Notes under the pieces: model-generated
The model's database searches: none
Seen by the model: the letters and a program-made list of their open reading frames with translations, nothing else
Told to the model about the DNA's origin: nothing
In this document: in pieces, positions 48,980 to 59,245 of the stretch
Layout: every line of letters starts with the position of its first letter
Position numbering within the stretch: position 1 is the stretch's first letter
Translations under genes and position numbers: made by a program
DNA from: an uncultured Porphyromonadaceae bacterium
Lineage (GTDB): Bacteria; Bacteroidota; Bacteroidia; Bacteroidales; Muribaculaceae
Direction of reading: 5' to 3'
Assembly: GCA_946553045.1 (NCBI GenBank)
Contig: CAMNRO010000003.1
Coordinates: 83,817 to 147,816 of the forward strand
DNA length: 64,000 bases

Positions 48980-50196
48980 TGCTGCGATGTTTTTGCCTTC
49001 AGGCGGTTAGTACGTCGGCGCATGTTTGCCTGCACCACACAGTAATCGATAAGAGGCGCAAAGCAGTTCATGAGTAGCACTGCAAGCATTGCACCTTCGG
49101 GATAGCCGGTGTTATATGTGCGTATGACAATGGCGATGGCGCCGATGAGGAATCCGTAAATATATTTTCCAGTGGTAGTACGTGCTGCCGTAACCGGGTC
49201 GGTTGCCATAAAGACTGCGGCAAATGCAAAACCGCCTAACAGAAGCTGGTCTACAGCCGGAACGTATGATGCCGGATAGAGAGGAGTCGCAAAGATATTG
49301 GCAATCCATCCCATGAAAAGACCGCCGGCAATTACCGAAAGAATAATGCGCCAAGAAGCAATGCCTGCTGCAAGGAGAATAATGGCGCCGATAAGAATAC
49401 ACAGAGTCGATGTTTCGCCGAAAGAACCGGGAATCAGGCCGATAAAGGCGTCCCATGTGGAAATGATATTACCACCGATGCCGGTAAACTCTATCGAGGG
49501 ACCGCTCTGAGTGGCAATCTGACCGAGAGGAGTGGCACACGAAAATCCATCGGCAAGAGCTTCGCCATAGCCGAAAGGCGCATTGGTAGCGACATATACC
49601 TTGTCGCCCGACATCTGGGCCGGATAAGCGAAGAAAAGAAATGCGCGGGTCACAAGCGCGACATTAAGAACGTTATAGCCCGTTCCGCCAAACACTTCTT
49701 TAGCAAAAATCACTGCAAAAGCCACTGCAACGGCAAGCATCCAAAGAGGAATTTCCGCAGGACATATCATCGGAACAAGGATGCCTGTCACGAGAAAACC
49801 TTCCTGAATTTCCTCTTTCTTAATCTGTGCAAAGGTAAATTCGATTCCAAGACCTACGATATAAGCCACCGCTACACGGGGCAGGATTGTAAGGAAGCCG
49901 TAGATCATAAGTTCCCAGAATGGAAACTCGGTCGCACCGGCTGCGAGCCAGTGCTGATAGCCGGTGTTATACATTCCGAAAAGGAAGCACGGCAGTAGGG
50001 CGCATACAACAATAATCATCGTTCTTTTGGAATCGATGCTATCGTGGATATGGACCGCGCCCGAAGGAGCCGAAGTCGTTTTGGGCGTGTAGAGGAATGT
50101 CTCCATACCGTCATACACCGACCGGAAAGCCTGTAGCTTGCCGCCCTCCTCGAAATTCGGCTTTATTTTGTCAAGATAATTTCGAAGCTTAGACAC
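48976..50196 (-). CDS. nqrB: Na+-NQR subunit B (covalent FMN, membrane)
   Basis: This 406-aa membrane subunit has about ten helices. It carries the FMN attachment motif D-G-F-S-C-A-T-P-L with the acceptor Thr, and G-G-T-G-Y-N-V-L-N-V-A-L-V. NqrB also holds riboflavin and the quinone site in known structures. The cytoplasmic N-terminus (about 1-60) begins L-R-N-Y-L-D-K-I-K-P-N-F. Length is typical (about 385-415). The start is 68 bp after nqrA. Confidence 0.98.
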   Translation of the reverse strand: MSKLRNYLDKIKPNFEEGGKLQAFRSVYDGMETFLYTPKTTSAPSGAVHIHDSIDSKRTMIIVVCALLPCFLFGMYNTGYQHWLAAGATEFPFWELMIYGFLTILPRVAVAYIVGLGIEFTFAQIKKEEIQEGFLVTGILVPMICPAEIPLWMLAVAVAFAVIFAKEVFGGTGYNVLNVALVTRAFLFFAYPAQMSGDKVYVATNAPFGYGEALADGFSCATPLGQIATQSGPSIEFTGIGGNIISTWDAFIGLIPGSFGETSTLCILIGAIILLAAGIASWRIILSVIAGGLFMGWIANIFATPLYPASYVPAVDQLLLGGFAFAAVFMATDPVTAARTTTGKYIYGFLIGAIAIVIRTYNTGYPEGAMLAVLLMNCFAPLIDYCVVQANMRRRTNRLKAKTSQQ

Positions 50197-50264
50197 TTTA
50201 AATATTGATTAGTTATTATCGATTATGAGTCGTGAAGATATAAGCCTTTGATGACTCACTGTTG

Positions 50265-51602
50265 CTATTCGAGTTCTTTGCGGAGATTGTCAAGACCGTC
50301 GCGCACAATTTTCTGAAGCGGCAGTTTTGATGTGTCGGCATATTCGGCCGCGGCGAAATCCTCGGGAGCGACCTCATAGATGCCTAACTTTTCCATATCA
50401 TCGATATTGTTCGACAAAATAGCCTTAATCAGGTATTCGGGCAGAATATCCATAGGCATAAATTTATCGTACTGGCCGCTGACAATCATCGCGCGACGTC
50501 CGCCATTGATACGGGCATCGGGGCTGAACAATCTGGAGAAGAATCGGCCGGGGAACGACGAACTCTCACTCATCTTTTTAGGTGAGAAGGACGCCCAACC
50601 CATAAATTCATCGACATCATCGCCTTCGTCAATAACTGTTATCTGGCGGTAGGGATAATGGATAAACGCATCGGCGCTATCCGCGATACCGGTAAATACG
50701 TTTCCGCTTATAATGCGCAGATTGCGGTTGGTTGACTTAAGTTTTCCATTTATTATGGGTGCTATCATGGAACCGCAGACAGTAGACACAAGAGCCGGCT
50801 TTTCTATCTCCGGGCCGACAACCGCGACAACCGTGCGGAAATCGCACACGCCTGTGCGTACCAGCTTGCCGATACGGCCAACTGTTGCAAAATCGAGGGT
50901 CCATACGACGTCGCCTTTGTCAACCGGCCGGATATTGGCAATCTGGACACCCACATTGCTTGCCGGATAAGCTCCGTCGAACTCTATCATTTCAGCACCT
51001 CGCAACGATGTATAGCCAAATCCGGCTTTATGCGATATATATACCTTGCCTTCGCATATTTCTGACAGCAAGTTAATACCTGCCTGATAGTCATCGGCTG
51101 AAAAAATACCGGAAAATACGCTGTAATCGGGTGCAAGGGGGGCTTCATCGAAAGCCGTCACAAAAATATCGCGAACTTTGTCAGCCGGATTCGGCACTAT
51201 GTCGTATGGCCGCTGACGCATAAGAGCCAAAAGGCCTGACGAGGCAAGAAATTCTTTGATAGCGCCGACTTCAGCAGGTTTCTTGAAAACGGGAGATTCG
51301 ACGCCACTCTCCCCTGCTTCTACTTCAATTCTGATTACTTTTCGGCGCTCGCCGCGAACTACCGCCTTCACTTTTCCTGCGACCGGAGATACAAGTCTGA
51401 CGTCAGGGTGGTTTTTGTCGTGCATTACGGCCGAACCGCAAGCCACCTCTTCGCCTTCTTTTACATCTACCTTGGGCACAAAACCCGGAAAATCATCAGG
51501 ATAAATGGCGAATACCCTCGATTCAGCCGCAGTAGGCGTTGCATTGGCAGGCAATGAACCCGCAAGGCTGAGTCTAAGGCCTTTCTTTAGTTTTATTTTC
51601 AT
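50265..51602 (-). CDS. nqrA: Na+-NQR subunit A
   Basis: This 445-aa soluble subunit docks on the cytoplasmic side of the pump. It begins M-K-I-K-L-K-K-G-L-R-L-S-L-A-G, followed by the barrel-sandwich-like K-V-D-V-K-E-G-E-E-V-A-C-G-S-A-V and later H-K-A-G-F-G-Y-T-S-L-R-G. The end (Y-E-V-A-P-E-D-F-A-A-A-E-Y) is the usual NqrA C-terminal pattern. It is first in nqrABCDEF, so promoter elements upstream should govern the whole pump. Confidence 0.98.
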   Translation of the reverse strand: MKIKLKKGLRLSLAGSLPANATPTAAESRVFAIYPDDFPGFVPKVDVKEGEEVACGSAVMHDKNHPDVRLVSPVAGKVKAVVRGERRKVIRIEVEAGESGVESPVFKKPAEVGAIKEFLASSGLLALMRQRPYDIVPNPADKVRDIFVTAFDEAPLAPDYSVFSGIFSADDYQAGINLLSEICEGKVYISHKAGFGYTSLRGAEMIEFDGAYPASNVGVQIANIRPVDKGDVVWTLDFATVGRIGKLVRTGVCDFRTVVAVVGPEIEKPALVSTVCGSMIAPIINGKLKSTNRNLRIISGNVFTGIADSADAFIHYPYRQITVIDEGDDVDEFMGWASFSPKKMSESSSFPGRFFSRLFSPDARINGGRRAMIVSGQYDKFMPMDILPEYLIKAILSNNIDDMEKLGIYEVAPEDFAAAEYADTSKLPLQKIVRDGLDNLRKELE

Positions 51603-51758
51603 TGGGCATTGTTAGGTTTAGAACATAACCGTCTGATTACATACTGCATTATAAGCATGCCGCACGACATCACATGATATCGGGCGCTATGCTGTTGTGA
51701 TTCGAACCGAAAAAACATGCCACGTTCAGCTATACGGCACTCTCCGGCCAAACGACGG

Positions 51759-51766
51759 CAAAGGTA
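51759..51766 (-). promoter_or_regulatory. Promoter -7 box of the nqr operon
   Basis: TACCTTTG on the minus strand matches TAnnTTTG, 157 bp upstream of nqrA, leaving a long leader. No convincing -33 box is seen. No clear riboswitch fold was recognised in the leader. Confidence 0.5.
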
Positions 51767-51811
51767 GTGAATTTTCACTAATTTTCACTAAAATGCAGCA
51801 ATAAACTTAAG

Positions 51812-52144
51812 AGGGTGTCTCATAATATCTGTTAAATCGCAGGCCAAAAAGTCTGAGATGGATTTATATCTGAGACGAAGGAGCATAGCGGTTGCTATGT
51901 GACTGAGCCGAAGAGATAAAGACGCTCTGAATTTTTGGAGGCGGAGCCTTTGAAGCCATTATGACAGATGTTTTGATCAGACTTGAAAGAGGGTGTTTTT
52001 AACATTAGTGCCGTCTTGGCGTCTTTTTGTTAACTTGCCCATCATTCATCGGTCACATAGCAACCGCTATGCTCCCTCTTCATAATGGCCAATTTAAGCA
52101 AAAATACACCAACCTGCGGTTTAACAGATATTATGAGACACCCT
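51812..52144. mobile_element. 333-bp MITE with 32-bp terminal inverted repeats and TTAAG duplication
   Basis: The ends are inverted repeats of 32 bp with 31 matches (left begins AGGGTGTCTCATAA; right ends TTATGAGACACCCT). TTAAG lies on both sides (51807-51811 and 52145-52149), a 5-bp target duplication. An inner inverted pair (AGCATAGCGGTTGCTATGTG near 51892 and its near complement at about 52053-52073) suggests a long hairpin. No transposase frame is inside, so it must be moved in trans by an IS sharing these ends. The 712-bp gap from nqrA to the next gene otherwise holds only the nqr leader and promoter on the right side of nqrA and about 170 bp of A+T-rich sequence before the small gene. 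Confidence 0.88.
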
Positions 52145-52314
52145 TTAAGAAAAAAACGCTTCCAATAATTGGATTTCCAATATTTACAATAAGTAGACAA
52201 AAATTCCGCCCATAGCCGGAGCCTCAGGCGGAATGCAAGCTGAATTTTGAAAGGGTTTCTGCAAATTTACGAAATATTCCTTTACAAGCAAAAATAAATC
52301 CATACAGATTCCCC

Positions 52315-52482
52315 TTATTTGGAGTTACGGGGATTACAGCCCAAAGTCTTTGTCCGTTCTTTGACAAGCTTGGGGTCAACGGCATTATCATCGCTCTGGT
52401 CGATTGCCACTCCGGGATAATTCTGCTCGGCAGTCTGCAGAGCCTGGTCCTTAATCGCTTTTTTCTTTTTATTATTGCACAT
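52315..52482 (-). CDS. 55-aa conserved small protein downstream of engB
   Basis: This short frame starts M-C-N-N-K-K-K-K-A-I-K-D-Q-A-L and has A-E-Q-N-Y-P-G-V-A-I-D and V-D-P-K-L-V-K-E-R-T-K-T-L, ending N-P-R-N-S-K. I recall small proteins of this pattern beside engB in other Bacteroidales, which makes it a real gene rather than chance. It starts 37 bp after the engB stop on the same strand, so it is probably co-transcribed. Function unknown; it is soluble and charged with a single Cys near each end. Confidence 0.8.
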   Translation of the reverse strand: MCNNKKKKAIKDQALQTAEQNYPGVAIDQSDDNAVDPKLVKERTKTLGCNPRNSK

Positions 52483-52519
52483 TGTAGAGGGGTTTTATCA
52501 GATTCAGTGATAAAACGCC

Positions 52520-53119
52520 CTAAAGCGGCAGACGGTTCATTTCCTCGATATAATCGAGTATTGCAGTTCGACCACGTCTGTCTTCGCTTGAAGTACGGAA
52601 AACCGGAGGTAGCTCCTCCCACTGCTCAAGCAATGCCGCACAGTAATCGGCGGTCAGTTTTCGACCGGCATTCGACGACAGTTTGTCCATTTTCGTGAAT
52701 ACGATACTGAATGGAACACCATTTTCTCCGAGCCATTCCATAAACTCGAGGTCTATGGCCTGAGGCTTATGACGGCTGTCGATAAGCACGAAAAGATTTG
52801 TCATCTGTTCGCGGCCGAGGATATATCCTTTTATAATACCTTCGAGACGTTCGCGGTCGGCTTTGCTGCGCCGCGCATAGCCATAGCCGGGCAAATCGAC
52901 AATATACCATGAGTCATCTATAAGAAAATGGTTGATAAGCATTGTCTTGCCCGGCGTTGACGAAGTCATGGCAAGATTTTTCTTGCCGGTAAGCATATTG
53001 ATAAGCGATGATTTGCCGACATTCGAACGGCCTATGAAGGCGTATTCATGTCTGCTTTCGGCGGGGCATTTTTTGTAATCGCTGTTGCTGACAACGAAAC
53101 GGGCTGTATTGATGAGCAT
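52520..53119 (-). CDS. engB: Ribosome biogenesis GTPase YsxC/EngB
   Basis: This 199-aa GTPase assists assembly of the large ribosomal subunit. It has G1 G-R-S-N-V-G-K-S-S, the switch region T-S-S-T-P-G-K-T, G3 D-L-P-G-Y-G-Y-A and G4 T-K-M-D, in the spacing of the EngB family. Length is typical (about 195-210). It has its own promoter and is divergent from ligA. Confidence 0.97.
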   Translation of the reverse strand: MLINTARFVVSNSDYKKCPAESRHEYAFIGRSNVGKSSLINMLTGKKNLAMTSSTPGKTMLINHFLIDDSWYIVDLPGYGYARRSKADRERLEGIIKGYILGREQMTNLFVLIDSRHKPQAIDLEFMEWLGENGVPFSIVFTKMDKLSSNAGRKLTADYCAALLEQWEELPPVFRTSSEDRRGRTAILDYIEEMNRLPL

Positions 53120-53159
53120 GACGTCTTTTGCTGGTTTGTAAGCTTATTTTCGGAAACTG

Positions 53160-53167
53160 CAAAGATA
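53160..53167 (-). promoter_or_regulatory. Promoter -7 box of engB
   Basis: TATCTTTG on the minus strand matches TAnnTTTG, 41 bp upstream of the engB start. No -33 box at the usual distance is convincing. Confidence 0.55.
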
Positions 53168-53230
53168 ACAAATTTCTGTCAAAATAGGTTGTCCGTACAT
53201 TTAATACGACAATGTCCACGAAAAAACATG

Positions 53231-53238
53231 TAACTTTG
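53231..53238 (+). promoter_or_regulatory. Promoter -7 box of ligA
   Basis: TAACTTTG matches TAnnTTTG, 23 bp upstream of the ligA ATG at 53,261, giving a very short leader. Confidence 0.6.
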
Positions 53239-53248
53239 TGCAAAATAA

Positions 53249-55267
<2,019 letters not shown>

Positions 55268-55765
55268 TCAGTCTACAAGTATAAGACCAAAGCAATCGGG
55301 AACGGCACCGGGGGCAGCGTAGGTTGAAACCTCGATGCCGTTCGCCCTTACTGTCGCAAAGACATCGATACCGCAGGCTTCCATCGACGGGGCTGTCTCA
55401 TATGGCCGGGGGCAAGAGCCGGGCTTCCCTTTGCACACACTGCATTTTCGACACGGGCCTGTGCCGAAAGGCAATGCTTTGTAGTGCCCTCGTCTGAAAA
55501 GACCCGATGACACTGAAATTGCAAGCGGAGTGCCGACTTTCATGTCGTGGACGCGAAAAAGTATAGCATTGTCATAGCAGGCGATTATATCGGCTGTCTC
55601 CCGCCATGATGGTGCAAACGGAGGACAGCACAGATTGCGCCCGTACTCAGGGCAGCCATACCGACACTTCATGATTGTCCAGGCCGCAGTGAAGATGCTC
55701 GACGGCGCAATGGCGACAGCTATATCAGCTCCGCCGGATTTCAATTCATCTATAGCTTGCTGCAT
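55268..55765 (-). CDS. DUF2284-type predicted metal-binding protein
   Basis: This 165-aa protein is Cys-rich in the pattern of DUF2284: C-R-Y-G-C-P-E-Y-G-R-N-L-C-C-P-P-F-A-P-S-W near residue 34, and later G-P-C-R-K-C-S-V-C-K-G-K-P-G-S-C-P-R-P near 102, followed by S-M-E-A-C-G-I-D-V-F. The two Cys clusters probably bind an iron-sulfur cluster or zinc. Biochemical function is not known. It lies directly downstream of the SRP RNA gene on the same strand and abuts the convergent ligA end. Confidence 0.9.
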   Translation of the reverse strand: MQQAIDELKSGGADIAVAIAPSSIFTAAWTIMKCRYGCPEYGRNLCCPPFAPSWRETADIIACYDNAILFRVHDMKVGTPLAISVSSGLFRRGHYKALPFGTGPCRKCSVCKGKPGSCPRPYETAPSMEACGIDVFATVRANGIEVSTYAAPGAVPDCFGLILVD

Positions 55766-55776
55766 ATATACAAAAA

Positions 55777-55876
55777 AAGGGTAAGCTTACTACATCGCGC
55801 CGCTACGACCCGATACCCTTGCTTCGGTCAAGACCTGGGGGATTCTCGGGGAGCTGGCCGTGTAGGACTTACCCGG
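55777..55876 (-). ncRNA. ffs: Small SRP RNA (4.5S type)
   Basis: Read on the minus strand this about 100-base RNA folds into one long rod. The ends pair (GGGUAAG at the 5' side, 55868-55874 on plus, with CUUACCC at the 3' side, 55779-55785). The tip carries C-C-A-G-G-U-C and G-A-A-G-C-A-A-G-G, the conserved Ffh-binding internal loop strands of SRP RNA, around a short loop that differs from the usual GGAA. A poly-U run follows immediately (seven A on plus, 55772-55778). Its own promoter box lies just upstream. It carries signal peptides' ribosomes to the membrane with Ffh. Confidence 0.85.
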
Positions 55877-55879
55877 GCA

Positions 55880-55887
55880 CAAAAGTA
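55880..55887 (-). promoter_or_regulatory. Promoter -7 box of the SRP RNA gene
   Basis: TACTTTTG on the minus strand matches TAnnTTTG and ends 4 bases before the mapped 5' side of the SRP RNA, consistent with transcription starting at about 55,875. This supports the RNA gene call. Confidence 0.65.
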
Positions 55888-56023
55888 CTACCTTTTTTTG
55901 GTCTGACAAGCGTCCGGCTCTCTATTTAACCCTTGTTAACACTTCAAACACAATCCCAATCATGCCTTTCGGACTGCCAAATTATAATTCGCAAGGCTTT
56001 CGAAAACAGGCTCAAGCCCTGTA

Positions 56024-56896
56024 TTATATAACTTTACGCCCGCCGGCCTCTATCTTTGAAATCTTGTTTGTTGCCCCGTCTACTTCCATGTAAAGTATAT
56101 CGGTCACGTTATCGTCTTTGGAGTCTGGCTTGAATTTCACCTCAAATGAATATTTTTCAAGCGGCAGACCGTTCAGATCATCAAGATTATTTATTTGAAG
56201 CGTCCGGTCGGCGTGCCTGAAGTCGATATCGTCCAAAACAATCGGAAGCGTCAATGCTGACAGTTCTTCAGCAAGCTCTTTGGTGCAAAAATGCTCATAG
56301 AGCCGTTTTAAATCTGCCGCAGATGCACCGACCGCTCTTTCGTTAAAATATAGTGCCATAAAATCGGCGATATAACTATTCCCATCAACGCCCATCTCAT
56401 ATTCAAGGACTGAGAGATTTGATGCGCCATCGGGAAGAATCTGATACAGCATATTCCAACCGTCGTCCGAGTCCGGAAGGAAGCAACCAAACGATAAATA
56501 TAGAGCCGAATCTGATACCCAAAAGATTTCACCACCCCACTGCATCATATATTCACCTTCATTGCCGACCACATCTTTTGTCCGTATCTCTTTGCCTGAA
56601 TACACTTCCTCATTGTCATAAGACAGAGTCAAGAACACAGACGAATCCCTTACAGCCCAATCATCGCGTCCGACAACAACCTCGTTAGAGCCCTTTGTCG
56701 CTTTGACAGTCCAATGCCCTATAACTGTATCTTCAACTACCCTGCCTCTGACAATTTCAGAATCAGTCACAATTACAGAATCTTCTGTCGGTTGCTGCTC
56801 TTGCCGAGCACTGTCGGGCTTGCTCTGCCCGGTACTAGCCGCAATCAAGCCTGAGACTAAAACTGCAGAAGCAATAACACTAATCATTTTTCTCAT
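56024..56896 (-). CDS. Secreted protein, unknown
   Basis: This protein of 290 aa starts M-R-K-M-I-S-V-I-A-S-A-V-L-V-S-G, a signal peptide, then a Gln/Glu-rich linker. The remaining chain has alternating beta segments and ends with a helix then beta strands (Y-S-F-E-V-K-F-K-P, I-L-Y-M-E-V-D-G). I do not recognise the family. The start at 56,896 is chosen because it gives an ATGA overlap with the preceding gene; an upstream Met 21 bases earlier is also possible. It is last in a chain of overlapping genes. Confidence 0.85.
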   Translation of the reverse strand: MRKMISVIASAVLVSGLIAASTGQSKPDSARQEQQPTEDSVIVTDSEIVRGRVVEDTVIGHWTVKATKGSNEVVVGRDDWAVRDSSVFLTLSYDNEEVYSGKEIRTKDVVGNEGEYMMQWGGEIFWVSDSALYLSFGCFLPDSDDGWNMLYQILPDGASNLSVLEYEMGVDGNSYIADFMALYFNERAVGASAADLKRLYEHFCTKELAEELSALTLPIVLDDIDFRHADRTLQINNLDDLNGLPLEKYSFEVKFKPDSKDDNVTDILYMEVDGATNKISKIEAGGRKVI

Positions 56897-57150
56897 TGCT
56901 TGCCTCCTTTCCGCCATAGGTAAATGAATAACAATACTACAATGAGATAATTAGCCAATACGAGATAGCCAATCTCCAATATGGCATTTTGAGAATAAAT
57001 TCGCATTATTTCAATAGCTTCATGTGTATCTACTCCCGGCAAAATATATATTGACGCTGAATAGTGTAAATGAAATAAAAAAACAGCACTATTTATAATT
57101 GCCAAAATTGCCAATGCAATGATGCCTGATACCTTCTGCCACTGTTTCAT
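56893..57150 (-). CDS. Small membrane protein, unknown
   Basis: This 85-aa protein has two hydrophobic helices (about residues 6-30 and 55-78) joined by a polar loop, and ends with R-K-G-G-K-Q. The start M-K-Q-W-Q-K-V is 2 bp after the preceding gene's stop; a longer frame from 57,186 would overlap that gene. It is a link in the overlapping-gene chain. No family is recognised. Confidence 0.75.
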   Translation of the reverse strand: MKQWQKVSGIIALAILAIINSAVFLFHLHYSASIYILPGVDTHEAIEIMRIYSQNAILEIGYLVLANYLIVVLLFIYLWRKGGKQ

Positions 57151-57152
57151 AA

Positions 57153-57929
57153 TTATCTCAGGAGATTTATGGCTTCGATTACACAAAAAGGATATGGCAT
57201 TATTTTTTTTGAGTATCGAAATACCTTTGGTTTAAACACTCTGACGGTAATCTCTATCAGTTCATTTTCAAACGGTGTTTCACCGCTTTCAGTATTGCAT
57301 GACAGCGGAATATAGTATTCGACTCCTCGATACAAAAATTCCATTGACGTCGGCGAAACGCAGTCAATAATATCCCTGACGAAACCGGATTCTTCAGGGT
57401 CTAATGTCGAACGGCCCAGAGCCTTGTAAATGACTGGCAAAACAACCGTTGCAGTTCCATTTCCTTCGTATCGGATGTTCTTAAAAACCGTTGTGCAATA
57501 CTTATCTAATCCCGGAACATCTTTACGGATAGAATCTCGCCATCCTTTGCCGAATCTCGCTGTAAGACAGTCCATAATGGCAGTATTATATTTAGCCATT
57601 TGAGCGCCTGAACAATTTGCGATACAGCCGAAATCATCATAATCGACGCCATATCTTTCTGCGAATTCTTCCTGACCTATATATACAACAGGCGCAATCC
57701 CATCCTGCAATAACAGTTTGGCATCGCCTGAAAGCCACTTCTCCTTTGCAGTCTTGACGGAATAAGCATCATCGTTCCATGCAAAATGTCGCTCCGTTTT
57801 AGCAATTATGGAGTCAAGTTTTGCTTGACGTTCCTCTTCAGTCAAACTGCGTTCTTGTGCCTCTATCTGAAACGCTCCGAACAACAAAAACGCAATGATA
57901 ACCAAGACATTATTTTTAATACTTTTCAT
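57153..57929 (-). CDS. Secreted protein, unknown
   Basis: This 258-aa protein has a clear signal peptide (V-L-V-I-I-A-F-L-L-F-G-A-F) followed by A-Q-E-R. The mature part has a D-D-F-G-C-I-A-N-C-S-G-A-Q-M-A-K motif with two Cys near 112-116 and a beta-rich C-terminal half. It is coupled to the upstream membrane protein gene by an ATGA overlap (57926-57929). I do not recognise its family. Confidence 0.85.
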   Translation of the reverse strand: MKSIKNNVLVIIAFLLFGAFQIEAQERSLTEEERQAKLDSIIAKTERHFAWNDDAYSVKTAKEKWLSGDAKLLLQDGIAPVVYIGQEEFAERYGVDYDDFGCIANCSGAQMAKYNTAIMDCLTARFGKGWRDSIRKDVPGLDKYCTTVFKNIRYEGNGTATVVLPVIYKALGRSTLDPEESGFVRDIIDCVSPTSMEFLYRGVEYYIPLSCNTESGETPFENELIEITVRVFKPKVFRYSKKIMPYPFCVIEAINLLR

Positions 57930-58780
57930 CGCTTGCCTCCTTTCAGTTTTTCTATAAAAGTTTTAATCGTTTGTGGTGAGAAATTAACGACAGAATCTTT
58001 CGGATAAGACTGCTGGGTGATTCCGTTATTGATAATTGTAACATGCAGACTGTCGCCATCAATACAGTCAATACTATTATAACTTATGGAATCCTCATAA
58101 TGAATACTATAGGAATCATAATTTATCTCGGCTAAGTTGTCCGGGAAAACAAATGTACCATGATAGTAATCCCTAAATAAAGGCTGGGCTTGATATAGGC
58201 TGTCAATAAGATTGGTTATATAGGCTGCATTTTGATGATATTTCGTGGAGTCGAGGGGTAAAACCCAAGAAGCCTGTGCGCCTCCTCTGCTCAACCCATA
58301 AAAGCAGCCTCTCAGTGTATCGACTTTGAAACAGTCTATTTTGCCATCGTCATCATCATTAACTTGAACAGATTTAGACATAGGACGAATAAACAGGCCC
58401 TCTTTTTTACCTAAACCATAGTGTGGGGCTGCCATCATTAAACCTCGTGTGTGATAGAGAACGTAATCTCCATCCTCTGCATCTATATAATGCCTTCCGA
58501 CATAAAAAAGCAATTGTAATGCAAGAATTGCCGTAATAGCCGAAAACCAGAAATCTATTCTCAACCACCATTTCAGAAATCGAGGTTTTTCAAGTCCACG
58601 GCTGACAGGAAGGGCGAGCAATCCAATGAGGTAGCCGCCTACAAGCAGCCAGTTGAGCAGGTTCCATCGCCACATTAAGTCATTGTTCGTCACATATAGC
58701 ATAAAGTAGATAATCGGCAGGAGCGCAATCTGCACCCACACCATGCTAATGACGATTTTATATCGGAGAGTATCAGACAT
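57926..58780 (-). CDS. Membrane-anchored protein with periplasmic C-terminus, unknown
   Basis: This 284-aa protein has three hydrophobic helices in the first 125 residues (about 10-30, 35-58 and 75-98), followed by a periplasmic-looking, beta-rich part (S-K-S-V-Q-V-N-D-D-D-D-G near 135) and a closing basic helix. It begins 3 bp after the end of the decayed gene upstream and overlaps the next gene by 4 bp. No known family is recognised. Context suggests one envelope-associated assembly with its neighbours. Confidence 0.85.
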   Translation of the reverse strand: MSDTLRYKIVISMVWVQIALLPIIYFMLYVTNNDLMWRWNLLNWLLVGGYLIGLLALPVSRGLEKPRFLKWWLRIDFWFSAITAILALQLLFYVGRHYIDAEDGDYVLYHTRGLMMAAPHYGLGKKEGLFIRPMSKSVQVNDDDDGKIDCFKVDTLRGCFYGLSRGGAQASWVLPLDSTKYHQNAAYITNLIDSLYQAQPLFRDYYHGTFVFPDNLAEINYDSYSIHYEDSISYNSIDCIDGDSLHVTIINNGITQQSYPKDSVVNFSPQTIKTFIEKLKGGKR

Positions 58781-58783
58781 AAG

Positions 58784-59241
58784 CTATTTCTTTTTGTGTT
58801 TGAACTTGATGGTTTTCTTGGTGTTGCGTTTGGGATATTTGACCTTGATTATCACCGGGTCATCGTAGCCCTCTGCCTCTATGCGAAGTGTCGCTTCTAT
58901 TTAACCGTTCCTTTGACTTTTACGGAATCGACACGAGTTGCAAGAATGCTGTCGCTGGGCAACATCTTAATATCTGTTGGTGTCTGTGCCTCGGAAGTCA
59001 TCGGCATGAGCATAGCGAGGGATGCTGCCGAGATACCGGCGAGGGCTACAGCTTTTCCGGCGAGGGAGCGGGCTCGGAGCTGCTGCTCCAAGTAGCGCAC
59101 CTCTGCTTCGCATTTGGGGCACGTGCCGAGACAGTCGCCTTTGTAGCGACATTCCGACGTGGCGAACTCAATGCCGTTGGCCTCGGCAATCTGCCGCCGT
59201 ATCTCTTTCAGTATTTTGCAGGTCTGCTTTCCTCGTGCCAT
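58784..59241 (-). pseudogene. Decayed carboxypeptidase-regulatory-like lipoprotein or envelope protein
   Basis: The intact part encodes 114 aa from M-A-R-G-K-Q-T-C-K-I-L-K-E-I-R-R and includes a Cys-rich box (S-E-C-R-Y-K-G-D-C-L-G-T-C-P-K-C) and a hydrophobic helix, ending in V-K-V-K-G-T-V-K, which looks like the start of a carboxypeptidase-regulatory-like domain, then a TAG at 58897-58899. The frame one base out then reads I-E-A-T-L-R-I-E-A-E-G-Y-D-D-P, like the end of such a domain, to a stop at 58784. The middle of the domain is missing, pointing to an internal deletion with frameshift. Alternatively it is a short gene followed by a chance fragment. Confidence 0.6.
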
Positions 59242-59245
59242 AGCG

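Noticed and set aside
52224..52622. A 132-codon frame on the minus strand
   Set aside because: It overlaps engB and the 55-aa gene in another frame and has no recognisable features.
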